DNA of 64,000 bases. It comes from Marinomonas profundi (GTDB lineage Bacteria > Pseudomonadota > Gammaproteobacteria > Pseudomonadales > Marinomonadaceae). Position numbers and translations under genes: made by a program. Below the pieces are notes generated by a model. The model searched no databases, had not been told where the DNA came from, and was given only the letters and a program-made list of their open reading frames with translations. The stretch lies in contig NZ_CP073013.1 in NCBI RefSeq assembly GCF_020694005.1, positions 558,001 through 622,000 on the forward strand, in the 5' to 3' direction. This document shows, one piece after another, positions 19,029-27,381 of the stretch; position 1 is the stretch's first letter, and the number at the start of each line of letters is the position of its first letter.

Positions 19029-19650
19029 GGCTTGCTCCTACTGAGGCGCTCACTTGACTGACATTTTCAAAATGTTCGGTCAGGCGTTGCTCTACGTCTT
19101 GATAGCGAGAAAATTGCGCAACCACAAAAAGGTTGGCGTCGTCATCGCGATCGAATTTTTGTACCCAGTTGCCTTGGCGATCATCCATTGGCAGTTGTTC
19201 CATGGTGGCGTCTTCGTATAAGTCGATCACCTTAATATTCGAAATAGACGCAGCGCCTTTGCGCAGTGTTAATGCTGAGCGCTGTTCTTGGGTTTTGTAA
19301 CCCAAGTCCATTAATAAGCGACGGGCAAACACAACTTGATCGTGCGCTAAAAACCAGCGAGGTTTATTGATCTCGATGGCTTTTTTCATCTCTTGGTGGG
19401 TAATGGACAGGCCAGTTGCATCAACGCCACTACCGTATTGTGGGGTAATGATGCCTAAAAATAGGTCGCATTTTTCTACAGATTTTAAGCAGCTTTCAAA
19501 GGCGGTTTCGTTAGACGATACCGGTACTGTGCCTTTATGCGACATCCAAACTTCATAACCAAAGGCGGTTAGTAGTGAATATACGCGGTCGAGCAGCTCT
19601 TCTACGCCATAAACGGTGGATGACACCATCACCGTGAGCTTTTTGCTCAT
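19021..19650 (-). CDS. DUF4062 domain protein
   Basis: The 209-residue protein matches the DUF4062 pattern: VMVSSTVYGVEELLDRVYSL at the N-terminus, then FESCLKSVEKCDLFLGIITPQYGSG and THQEMKKAIEINKPRWF. DUF4062 has a Rossmann-like, TIR-like layout and is often the N-terminal domain of STAND-type defence proteins; here it stands nearly alone. It overlaps HsdM upstream by 4 bases and the AlbA_2-like gene downstream by 8, so all three are co-translated. A sensing or nucleotide-processing role is inference. Confidence 0.75.
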   Translation of the reverse strand: MSKKLTVMVSSTVYGVEELLDRVYSLLTAFGYEVWMSHKGTVPVSSNETAFESCLKSVEKCDLFLGIITPQYGSGVDATGLSITHQEMKKAIEINKPRWFLAHDQVVFARRLLMDLGYKTQEQRSALTLRKGAASISNIKVIDLYEDATMEQLPMDDRQGNWVQKFDRDDDANLFVVAQFSRYQDVEQRLTEHFENVSQVSASVGASHE

Positions 19651-21146
19651 AGTTCAAACCCTTCCTTGACCAACAGTGCTTCCAGTTCATTTTCGGCGTG
19701 CTCCAGGGCGGCCAGCTTTTGTTGGAAGTCTTTTAGCGCTTCTTCCACTGTGATGGTTTCTTCTTCCAGTGGTTTTTGTACATAACGTGCGATATTGAGG
19801 TTGAAGTCGTTTTCTTCAATCTCGGCTAACGCCACCCAGCGCGCAACGCCTTCGATTTCTTCAGCTTTAGGACCTAAGGTTTCTTGCTGACGATAGATGT
19901 TAAAAATGTCGTCGGCTTGATCATTAGACAAGGTATTTTGCGCACGGCCTTTGGTGAAGATTTCTTCTGCATTAATGATCAGCACGTGATCTTGATGGTC
20001 GGCTGGGCGTGATTTGCGCAGCACTAAAATACAGGCCGGAATACCTGTGCCATAGAACAGGTTTGACGCTACGCCGATGATGGCTTCGATGCGGTTTTCT
20101 TTTAACAACTGTGTACGGATCTTACCTTCAGCGGCGCCTCTAAATAACACACCATGCGGCAATACCACTGCCATGCGCCCTTGCTCGTTTAACGAGGCAA
20201 ACATATGTTGCACCCAGGCAAAGTCACCGTTGGTTTTAGGCGCTAAACCATATTGCTTACGGCCATAAGGGTCGGCAGACCAGAGATCATAGCCCCACTC
20301 TTTGAGGCTGAATGGCGGGTTGGCAATTACGCAATCAAAGGTTTCTAAGCGATCATTCACCAAAAACTTCGGCTCGCGCAGCGTGTCGCCGCGAACGATG
20401 TCAAAATCTTCCTGGCCATGTAAAAACAGGTTCATGCGGGCAATGGCCTCGGTGGTGAGGTTCTTCTCCTGGCCTTTGATTTTGAGCAGGCGTGGGTCGC
20501 CACCGTTTTCTTTTACGTGATGGATGGTTTCAAGCAACATACCGCCCGTACCACAGGCTGGGTCGTAGACGCTTTCACCAGCTTGTGGGTTTAGGATGTT
20601 AACCATTAAACGAACAATGGTGCGCGGGGTGTAGAACTCACCGGCTTTTTTGTTGGCCTTATCGGCAAAGCGCTTGATGAGGTATTCGTAGGCTCGGCCC
20701 ATATCATCGTCACGTACAGACGCTACACCCAGGTTCACTCTGTTGAAATGGTTAAGCAAAGTAGCTAAGAGTTCATCCGACAGGCGTTCTTTATTGGTCC
20801 AGCTGGCATCGCCGAATATACCGTGTAGCTTTGGGTTAGCCAGTTCAATACCGCGAAACGCATCTTTTAAGGCCTGGCCAATGTCTTTAGTTTCGGCAAA
20901 AACGTCTTTCCAGTGGCACTCTTGTGGAATTTGAATGCGGTGAAACATGTCGCCTTTGGCAAGCTCTTCATCGCCCACTTGTTCCATGGCGTCGATAAAT
21001 TCCTCGTCGTACACATCGCAAATGCGCTTAAAAAAGAGGATCGGGAAAATATAAGTCTTGTAGTCCGATGCATCGATAGGCCCGGTAATAATGTGGGCTG
21101 CATGCCAGAGATGTGCTTCGAGGTCTTTAATGTTAATTAGGGTCAT
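19647..21146 (-). CDS. hsdM: Type I DNA methyltransferase subunit M (first copy in operon)
   Basis: The 499-residue HsdM has the N-terminal helical domain (KDLEAHLWHAAHIITG), SAM motif DPACGTGGMLLETIH (about 194) and catalytic IANPPFSLKEWG (about 275). It is intact and a paralogue of the HsdM at 16009-17577. No hsdS follows it; the next gene is the DUF4062 protein. It may share the single HsdS, work with an HsdS elsewhere, or serve the DUF4062/AlbA_2 pair. It overlaps the upstream HTH gene by 4 bases. Confidence 0.93.
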   Translation of the reverse strand: MTLINIKDLEAHLWHAAHIITGPIDASDYKTYIFPILFFKRICDVYDEEFIDAMEQVGDEELAKGDMFHRIQIPQECHWKDVFAETKDIGQALKDAFRGIELANPKLHGIFGDASWTNKERLSDELLATLLNHFNRVNLGVASVRDDDMGRAYEYLIKRFADKANKKAGEFYTPRTIVRLMVNILNPQAGESVYDPACGTGGMLLETIHHVKENGGDPRLLKIKGQEKNLTTEAIARMNLFLHGQEDFDIVRGDTLREPKFLVNDRLETFDCVIANPPFSLKEWGYDLWSADPYGRKQYGLAPKTNGDFAWVQHMFASLNEQGRMAVVLPHGVLFRGAAEGKIRTQLLKENRIEAIIGVASNLFYGTGIPACILVLRKSRPADHQDHVLIINAEEIFTKGRAQNTLSNDQADDIFNIYRQQETLGPKAEEIEGVARWVALAEIEENDFNLNIARYVQKPLEEETITVEEALKDFQQKLAALEHAENELEALLVKEGFEL

Positions 21147-21373
21147 TTTTTATTCTCATTCACAGCGGAGGCCGCAGGCGATTTTTCGAGTAGTTCGTGT
21201 ATATCGCAGTTAAATAAATCGCACAGCTTATCTAATGCTTCTAAGTCCACCTTAAGCGCAGTTTCTTTGTACAGTAGCGTGACGGTGGTACGGCTGAGGC
21301 CGGTTTCTCGCATCACGTCGCTAATGCGCATTTTTCTCTCACCCATTAATCGGGCTAGGTGGCAGCGGATCAT
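21143..21373 (-). CDS. HTH regulator, first gene of the restriction operon
   Basis: This 76-residue Cro/C1-type protein has MRISDVMRETGLSRTTVTLL as helix-turn-helix and LDKLCDLFNCDIHELLE as the usual C-terminal tail. It is the first gene of the eight-gene operon and overlaps hsdM. A position like this suggests an autoregulator that delays or limits restriction gene expression. The wide inverted repeat upstream is a possible operator. Confidence 0.82.
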   Translation of the reverse strand: MIRCHLARLMGERKMRISDVMRETGLSRTTVTLLYKETALKVDLEALDKLCDLFNCDIHELLEKSPAASAVNENKK

Positions 21374-21395
21374 GCTCTCTCCACGGTGTTTTCTT

Positions 21396-21448
21396 AACCA
21401 TAAACTTGGGGATTTTTCACTGTTGCTTCCCCTACCACGATTATGGTT
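21396..21448. promoter_or_regulatory. Inverted repeat, possible operator of the restriction operon
   Basis: AACCATAA (21396-21403) and TTATGGTT (21441-21448) form 8-bp inverted arms separated by 37 bases, directly upstream of the HTH regulator start at 21373. The spacing would suit two sites bound by the same protein. No binding is demonstrated. Confidence 0.35.
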
Positions 21449-21604
21449 TTTCTCAACTTATTGAAGTTAAATCAAAAAAGTTTGAGAGAGACGGTAACAT
21501 AGAGAAACATTTAGATAGATATTACTATCGAAAGTAATTAAAAGGCATATCCATCAATTACAATTACTGTAAAGGTCACCTACTTTACTACTTTTAATTG
21601 GCAT
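21449..21604. other. Island-edge intergenic region
   Basis: AT-rich spacer between the restriction operon promoter region and the direct repeats. I see no gene on either strand in the whole 21374-21657 gap. Confidence 0.5.
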
Positions 21605-21648
21605 GGGACACAAACGGGCCAAAGGTGGGGCAAAAATGGGCCAAAATT
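21605..21648. repeat. Four 11-nt direct repeats beside tRNA-Val
   Basis: Four imperfect units in exact 11-base register: GGGACACAAAC, GGGCCAAAGGT, GGGGCAAAAAT, GGGCCAAAATT. They lie in the gap between the restriction operon and the tRNA-Val terminator. They could be integrase arm-type binding sites or the remains of an integrase gene end. Confidence 0.6.
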
Positions 21649-21657
21649 AGATACAAA

Positions 21658-21682
21658 AAAGCCGAACACTGGGTTCGGCTTT
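21658..21682 (-). terminator. Terminator of tRNA-Val
   Basis: AAAGCCGAAC and GTTCGGCTTT form a perfect 10-bp stem with a 5-base loop. Read on the minus strand it ends in a run of T, about 30 bases after the tRNA 3' end. Confidence 0.85.
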
Positions 21683-21712
21683 CGTAACTTACTGAGGAGT
21701 AAGTATAAATTT

Positions 21713-21789
<77 letters not shown>

Positions 21790-21803
21790 AAAAAGTGTTG
21801 GCT

Positions 21804-21831
21804 ATTATACGCAGAGGCTGGCTTTTGACAA
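21804..21831 (-). promoter_or_regulatory. Promoter of tRNA-Val
   Basis: On the minus strand TTGTCA (21826-21831) and TATAAT (21804-21809) are spaced by 16 bases, ending 14 bases before the tRNA 5' end. Confidence 0.8.
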
Positions 21832-21872
21832 GCCCTAGCGCAAACTTTTTGAAGCCTTTGTTTTAAAACTGT

Positions 21873-22061
21873 TTATTCGTCCAATGGGACGAGCAGTTCA
21901 TGACCGATCACTTCGTCTATTAAGGCGTATGGCACTTTGTATTTTTTGTCTTTGAACTTAACCAGTGCGTAGTCGTAGCACATTTCAATCACGGTGCAGT
22001 TGACGATCACGCCGTTGTCGATGACACGCACTATGTTGTAGTTTCTTAATGTAATGGCCAT
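21873..22061 (-). CDS. Small hypothetical protein downstream of uvrB
   Basis: A 62-residue protein of unknown function. I chose ATG 22061 because GAGAAA lies just upstream; an extended frame back to 22085 would overlap uvrB. It is beta-rich (YNIVRVIDNGVIVNCTVIE, then LVKFKDKKYKVPYALID), resembling a small SH3-like barrel. No signal peptide or cysteine motif is seen. It probably shares the uvrB transcript. Confidence 0.65.
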   Translation of the reverse strand: MAITLRNYNIVRVIDNGVIVNCTVIEMCYDYALVKFKDKKYKVPYALIDEVIGHELLVPLDE

Positions 22062-22074
22062 GTTTTTCTCGCTG

Positions 22075-24102
22075 TTAGGATTCACCGACGTCTTTTAATT
22101 TTCGTTGTAGCTGACGAATTTGATCTCGATAGCCCGCCGCCAATTCGAATTTAAGCTCTTCCGAGGCTTGAATCATTTCTTTTTGCAGTTGGATCATGGC
22201 TTTACGCACTTGCGCCACGTCTTCCATGCTCTCCACTTGGTAATCTTTTGCGGTCTCGGCCACTTTCTTGGTTTTGTTACCACGCTTGCCCGCACCTGGG
22301 TTGTAGGCTCCTTCCATGATGTCTTCAACCGACTTAGTGATACCAACCGGGGTGATGCCATGCTCTTCGTTGTGGGCTTTTTGTTTTTCACGACGACGAT
22401 CGGTTTCGCTGATCGCGCGCTCCATGGAGCCAGTCATGCGGTCGGCGTACAAAATAGCCTTACCATTGACGTTACGGGCGGCACGACCAATGGTTTGAAT
22501 CAGTGACTTTTCTGAACGTAAGAAGCCTTCTTTGTCGGCATCAAGAATCGCCACTAGGCTGACTTCTGGAATGTCCAAGCCTTCTCGTAATAAGTTGATA
22601 CCCACTAAGACATCAAATTCACCCAGACGTAAATCGCGAATAATTTCCACGCGCTCAACGGTATCAATGTCGGAATGCAGGTAACGCACGCGAATGCCAT
22701 GCTCACTTAGATAATCGCTTAGATCTTCCGCCATACGCTTAGTTAAAGTGGTGACCAACACACGCTCGCCAATCGGCGTGCGCAAATTGATTTCAGAAAG
22801 CAAGTCATCCACTTGAGTCGCCACCGGACGAACTTCTAAAATAGGATCGATCAAGCCCGTCGGCCGCACAATTTGCTCAACCACCCAATCTTGATGTTCT
22901 GCTTCGTATTTACCCGGCGTGGCCGATACAAAAATAGTCTGTGGTTTAATCTGCTCCCATTCCTCAAATCGCATAGGACGATTATCCAAGGCGGAGGGCA
23001 AACGGAAACCATACTCAACAAGGTTCTCTTTACGAGACCGATCACCCTTGTACATGGCGCCAATCTGCGACACGGTAACGTGGGATTCATCGATCACCAG
23101 CAAGGCGTTGGCAGGCAAATAGTCAAACAAGGTCGGCGGCGGCGAGCCTTCTTCTCGGCCGGATAAATAGCGCGAGTAGTTTTCGATACCGTTGCAATAG
23201 CCCAACTCTTGCATCATTTCTAAATCATAGCGAGTACGTTGATCAAGACGCTGCATTTCAACCAATTTATTCAGTGATTTTAGCTGCTCAAGACGCTGAT
23301 CCAATTCCACTTTAATGCGCTCGATGGCCGCTTGTACGGTTTCTTTTGGTGTCACGTAGTGGGTTTTCGGATAAATGGTGACACGAGGCACTTTGCGAAG
23401 GGTTTTGTTGGTTAATGGGTCGATCATCGACAAAGTTTCAACTTCGTCGTCAAACAATTCGATACGAATCGCGGTGTCTTCTGAATCAGCCGGAAAGACT
23501 TCAATCACATCACCACGCACCCGGAAATTACCACGCTCCAGTACCAAATCGTTGCGGCTGTATTGCAGTTCAGCCAAACGACGTAACACATCACGCTGAT
23601 CAATTCGATCACCACGGTCTAAGTGCAGCATCATTTTTAAATAGGCTTGCGGGTCGCCCAAACCATAAATCGCCGACACAGTCGCGACGATAATAACGTC
23701 TTCACGTTCTAACAAGGCTTTGGTAGCAGATAAGCGCATTTGCTCTATGTGTTCGTTGACGGAGGCGTCTTTCTCAATAAAAGTATCCGACGCGGCCACA
23801 TAGGCTTCTGGCTGGTAATAATCGTAGTAGGAAACAAAGTATTCTACGGCGTTATTGGGGAAAAATTCTTTGAATTCGCCATACAGCTGTGCCGCTAAGG
23901 TTTTGTTGTGCGCCATTACAATGGTCGGGCGTTTTACTTGTGAAATCACATTGGCGATGGTGTAGGTCTTACCAGAACCGGTTACCCCAAGTAAGGTTTG
24001 ATGGGCCAAGCCCGCTTCGACACCACGCACCAGCTTTTCAATGGCTTTTGGCTGATCGCCCGCGGGTGAATAAGATGAAACAACTTGAAACTCTTGCGAC
24101 AC
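22075..24102 (-). CDS. uvrB: Excinuclease ABC subunit B
   Basis: The 675-residue UvrB is full length. Walker A is in [16 protein letters not shown] (about 40), with the beta-hairpin region [16 protein letters not shown]-like [11 protein letters not shown], and helicase motif [14 protein letters not shown]. The C-terminal UVR domain ([17 protein letters not shown]) binds UvrC. It loads onto damaged DNA with UvrA for UvrC incision. The start is GTG. I saw no clear CTG-N10-CAG LexA box in the upstream 200 bases. Confidence 0.98.
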   Translation of the reverse strand: MSQEFQVVSSYSPAGDQPKAIEKLVRGVEAGLAHQTLLGVTGSGKTYTIANVISQVKRPTIVMAHNKTLAAQLYGEFKEFFPNNAVEYFVSYYDYYQPEAYVAASDTFIEKDASVNEHIEQMRLSATKALLEREDVIIVATVSAIYGLGDPQAYLKMMLHLDRGDRIDQRDVLRRLAELQYSRNDLVLERGNFRVRGDVIEVFPADSEDTAIRIELFDDEVETLSMIDPLTNKTLRKVPRVTIYPKTHYVTPKETVQAAIERIKVELDQRLEQLKSLNKLVEMQRLDQRTRYDLEMMQELGYCNGIENYSRYLSGREEGSPPPTLFDYLPANALLVIDESHVTVSQIGAMYKGDRSRKENLVEYGFRLPSALDNRPMRFEEWEQIKPQTIFVSATPGKYEAEHQDWVVEQIVRPTGLIDPILEVRPVATQVDDLLSEINLRTPIGERVLVTTLTKRMAEDLSDYLSEHGIRVRYLHSDIDTVERVEIIRDLRLGEFDVLVGINLLREGLDIPEVSLVAILDADKEGFLRSEKSLIQTIGRAARNVNGKAILYADRMTGSMERAISETDRRREKQKAHNEEHGITPVGITKSVEDIMEGAYNPGAGKRGNKTKKVAETAKDYQVESMEDVAQVRKAMIQLQKEMIQASEELKFELAAGYRDQIRQLQRKLKDVGES

Positions 24103-24162
24103 GGGTTTTTCCCTTAGCTATACAATCGACGCAATAGGTTAGCAAATTTTGCAGAAAGCGTC

Positions 24163-24171
24163 TGGTATAAT
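24163..24171 (+). promoter_or_regulatory. Extended -10 promoter candidate upstream of sulP
   Basis: TGGTATAAT on the plus strand is an extended -10 match in the divergent uvrB-sulP gap, about 145 bases before the sulP start. No good -35 lies at the proper distance. Confidence 0.35.
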
Positions 24172-24316
24172 TTGCGCCCCCAAACAAGATCGACTAAGCA
24201 CAAAAACAATAAAAAACTCAGCGCTGGACTTTATTAATCCCCACACCACATATAACATAAAGAAATATTCTTATAATCAAATAAACAATACATCTATCAT
24301 GATCTAAGCGGGTGAA

Positions 24317-26041
24317 ATGAATAAATTGGAAAAGTACTTTCCAGCACGGGTCTGGCTTAAAAGCTACTCACGAAACGACCTAAAAACCGATGCGGTCGCC
24401 AGTTTTATTGCCACGATTTTGCTCATCCCGCAAAGCATGGGGTACGCCATGCTCGCAGGGCTTCCCGCGGTGACTGGATTGTACGCCAGCATTCTGCCTG
24501 CGATTGCCTATTCACTGTTTGGCTCAAGCCGCACACTGGCGGTTGGACCTGCGGCCATTACGTCCATGATGACCGCCACGATTGCACTGCCCTTTGCCCT
24601 TCCTGAAAGCCAAGACTACGCGATGGTGGCCATTTTACTGGCCTTGCTGTCTGGTATGTTTTTGATGTTAATGGGCTTATTTAAAATGGGGTTTCTGTCT
24701 AACCTACTAAGCCATCCTGTCATTTCGGGTTTTATCAGCGCCTCGGCTATTTTAATTGCCTTGGGGCAATTCAAACATCTGCTGGGCATTGAAGCCCACG
24801 GCAATAACTTTCTTGAATTAACCCAAAGCATGATACGTAATCTTCATCAGACGAATTTACCAACGGTAATATTAAGTCTGGTATCAATCACATTTTTACT
24901 GCTCCTAAAAAAATACCTCACCACTCTTTTAATCGCATTAAAGTTGCCACTCAATCTATGTCAATTATTTGGCAAGGCTGGTCCTGTGTTAGTGGTCGCC
25001 ACTACAACCAGCTGCGTGGCGATTTTTTCACTAGACGAATTAGGCATTAGAATTGTTGGCAACGTGTCTGAAAGCTTACCCAAGCTGAATTTGACCGGTA
25101 TTGATTTTGATACCGTGACCGCACTGCTTCCAGGAGCCTTTTTAATCAGTATTGTGGGTTTTGTTAGTTCGGTTTCCGTGGCGCAATCGTTTGCGGCGAA
25201 ACGCAAAGAAGACCTCAACCCCAACCAAGAGCTGGTGGGCCTCGGCATGGCAAATTTAACCGCAGCATTGAGCTTTTCCTTTCCGGTAACAGGAGGATTT
25301 TCTCGCTCTGTAATCAATGTCAGTGCCGGCAGCCGAACGCCCATGGCAGGTATATTAACTGGGTTACTGATGCTGCTTACCTTGCTGTTTTTAACCCCGC
25401 TTTTTTACTATTTACCCACGGCCGTGCTGGCCAGCAGTATTACCGTCGCCATTTTGCAATTAATCGATGTCAAAGACGCGATACGCCTTTATCGCTTTTC
25501 CAAGCAGGAAGCCATATCGCTTGCAGTGACTTTTTTTGTGGTGCTTTTTATTGGCATGGAAGCGGGTATTGTCGTCGGGGTTGCTTTGTCCTTACTGTTC
25601 TTTCTTTGGCACACCAGCCACCCTCATATTGCAGTGGTTGGTCGGCTACCAGGAACGGAAAACTTCCGTAACGTGAAGCGTTTTGATGTCGAAACAAACC
25701 CAGAAATAGTGACCATTCGAATTGACGAAAACCTTTTCTTTGCTAACGCCAGAGTATTGGAAGATTACGTATTAACGTTAGTTTCTCAGCACAGAGAAAT
25801 GAAGCACCTTGTTCTCATGTGTAATGCGGTCAACCTGATCGACGCCAGTGCACTGGACAGCCTAGAAACCATCGATGATCGGTTGAAATCCGCAGGCGTC
25901 ATACTGCATTTTTCCGAAATTAAAGGCCCCGTCATGGACAAATTAACGGATTCAAGTTTAATAAAAAACCTGCGGGGCAAGGTCTTTTTAACTCAACATC
26001 AAGCGATGAAAGCCTTAACAAAACAGCAAACGGACGAATAA
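24317..26041 (+). CDS. SulP-family anion transporter with STAS domain
   Basis: The 574-residue inner-membrane protein has about 10-12 hydrophobic segments across residues 25-430. It begins with the SulP signature region (LLIPQSMGYAMLAGLPAVTGLYAS) and includes SFPVTGGFSRSVINVSAG. A cytoplasmic STAS domain follows (about 440-560; LVLMCNAVNLIDASALDSLE). Family members move sulfate, bicarbonate or dicarboxylates by symport or exchange; the substrate cannot be read from sequence. GTGAA precedes the start. It is divergent from uvrB. Confidence 0.9.
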   Translation: MNKLEKYFPARVWLKSYSRNDLKTDAVASFIATILLIPQSMGYAMLAGLPAVTGLYASILPAIAYSLFGSSRTLAVGPAAITSMMTATIALPFALPESQDYAMVAILLALLSGMFLMLMGLFKMGFLSNLLSHPVISGFISASAILIALGQFKHLLGIEAHGNNFLELTQSMIRNLHQTNLPTVILSLVSITFLLLLKKYLTTLLIALKLPLNLCQLFGKAGPVLVVATTTSCVAIFSLDELGIRIVGNVSESLPKLNLTGIDFDTVTALLPGAFLISIVGFVSSVSVAQSFAAKRKEDLNPNQELVGLGMANLTAALSFSFPVTGGFSRSVINVSAGSRTPMAGILTGLLMLLTLLFLTPLFYYLPTAVLASSITVAILQLIDVKDAIRLYRFSKQEAISLAVTFFVVLFIGMEAGIVVGVALSLLFFLWHTSHPHIAVVGRLPGTENFRNVKRFDVETNPEIVTIRIDENLFFANARVLEDYVLTLVSQHREMKHLVLMCNAVNLIDASALDSLETIDDRLKSAGVILHFSEIKGPVMDKLTDSSLIKNLRGKVFLTQHQAMKALTKQQTDE

Positions 26042-26103
26042 TCCGTTTGCTGTTGTCTTTAAAAGAACCGCTTGCAGAAAATCATTTGCTAAAGACCAAG
26101 ATG

Positions 26104-26418
26104 CTAGTTTACCGAGCTCTCTTCATCCGTCGAGACCTGCAATAGACCCTTATTGCGCGACAGCAATACATCACCAATGCCCTTCACTTGCGACAATTGC
26201 TCGATAGACTCAAAACGTCCATTGGCTTCACGGTACGCAATAATCGCTTCTGCTTTTTTAGCACCAACCCCCGACATAACAGCAGAAAACTCCGCCGCTG
26301 TGGCCGTATTGATGTCCAAAGGCGTTGCAGCAAAAAGCGAGAAAGGCACAAAAGCGAATGAGATAACAAGAAGGGAGCGAGCAACACAAACACGGAAAAT
26401 ACGAGAAAAATTCATCAT
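26104..26418 (-). CDS. ComEA-like helix-hairpin-helix protein
   Basis: The 104-residue product has an N-terminal signal peptide (RSLLVISFAFVPFSLFAA) and a secreted ComEA-type helix-hairpin-helix domain: LDINTATAAEFSAVMSGVG, AIIAYREANGRFESIEQL, VKGIGDVLLSRNKG. I chose ATG 26418 since AAGGA lies 8 bases upstream; the frame extends to 26463. ComEA proteins bind incoming DNA in the periplasm during transformation; short versions like this are widespread and their role is less sure. Confidence 0.85.
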   Translation of the reverse strand: MMNFSRIFRVCVARSLLVISFAFVPFSLFAATPLDINTATAAEFSAVMSGVGAKKAEAIIAYREANGRFESIEQLSQVKGIGDVLLSRNKGLLQVSTDEESSVN

Positions 26419-26475
26419 AGAAAAAGTCCTTTTCAAATTCATTTTAAAAACGAAAGATGGCATCTTGCCAATAAA

Positions 26476-26522
26476 AAACCACTTAATGCGTCGACATGAA
26501 CATCAAAGCAAATAAGTGGTTT
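26476..26522. repeat. Long-loop inverted repeat between pyrF and comEA-like gene
   Basis: AAACCACTTA (26476-26485) and TAAGTGGTTT (26513-26522) are perfect 10-bp arms separated by 27 bases. The loop is longer than in typical terminators, so a terminator role is uncertain. Confidence 0.4.
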
Positions 26523-26592
26523 TAGAATAAAAGCTTTTTTATCAGACTTCAAGCGCCTTTTTTACCAGACCTTAAAGCTTTATAAAGACGAT

Positions 26593-27300
26593 TTACGCTA
26601 TCACGCCTAAATCCCTGTTTACCTGAGTCAAAACGGCAATAGGATCAATCGCTTGGGTGATAGGTCGCCCCATCACTAGATAATGACTACCGGCCGCCAT
26701 AGCGTCAGCTGGCGTCATAATGCGCTTCTGGTCACCTTGATCAGAACCCGCAGGACGAATCCCCGGAGTCACTAACACAAAGTCTTTGCCCAGATCCGTC
26801 GACAACATGCTGGACTCTTGTGCAGAACACACCACACCATCCATACCAGAAGCTTTTGCCAAGGCAGCAAGACGCTTAACATGTTGCTCTGGGGTCGCAT
26901 CAATCCCAATTTCAACTAAATCAGATTGATCCATGCTGGTTAGTACCGTCACTGCGATCAACAATGTTTTATGATCAGGCAACTGTTGCAGTGCATTCGC
27001 AGACGCTTCCATCATGCGACGACCGCCAGAAGCATGCACGTTTACCATCCACACGCCTGCTTTCGCAGCCACACTAACCGCATTAGCGACTGTATTAGGA
27101 ATATCATGAAATTTAAGATCCAGAAAAATTTCAAAACCCAGTGCATGCAGTTCATCCAAAATCACTGGACCAGCGGTGGTAAACAGCTCCTTACCGACTT
27201 TCACTCGACACTGTTTAGGGTCAAGTCGTTTCGCCATCTCAATAGATTGCGCCATGGTTGGGTAATCTAGGGCAACCACTATAGGGGATTGGCAGCTCAT
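26593..27300 (-). CDS. pyrF: Orotidine-5'-phosphate decarboxylase
   Basis: This 235-residue TIM-barrel enzyme makes UMP from OMP, the last step of de novo pyrimidine synthesis. The active-site motif [13 protein letters not shown] with Asp-Lys-Asp is present (about residues 60-70), as is the phosphate-binding tail [23 protein letters not shown] precedes ATG 27300. It lies downstream of lapA-lapB on the same strand, as in many gammaproteobacteria. Confidence 0.97.
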   Translation of the reverse strand: MSCQSPIVVALDYPTMAQSIEMAKRLDPKQCRVKVGKELFTTAGPVILDELHALGFEIFLDLKFHDIPNTVANAVSVAAKAGVWMVNVHASGGRRMMEASANALQQLPDHKTLLIAVTVLTSMDQSDLVEIGIDATPEQHVKRLAALAKASGMDGVVCSAQESSMLSTDLGKDFVLVTPGIRPAGSDQGDQKRIMTPADAMAAGSHYLVMGRPITQAIDPIAVLTQVNRDLGVIA

Positions 27301-27381
27301 TCAGTGTCCTCTTTGTTTCAGTTTCTACGTTTGTTTCGATTTCTATCGTTGATAAGATAAGTGTCACAATACTCAAAGGGT

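Noticed and set aside
24103..24316. LexA (SOS) box upstream of uvrB
   Set aside because: No CTG-N10-CAG match was found in the divergent intergenic region by eye.
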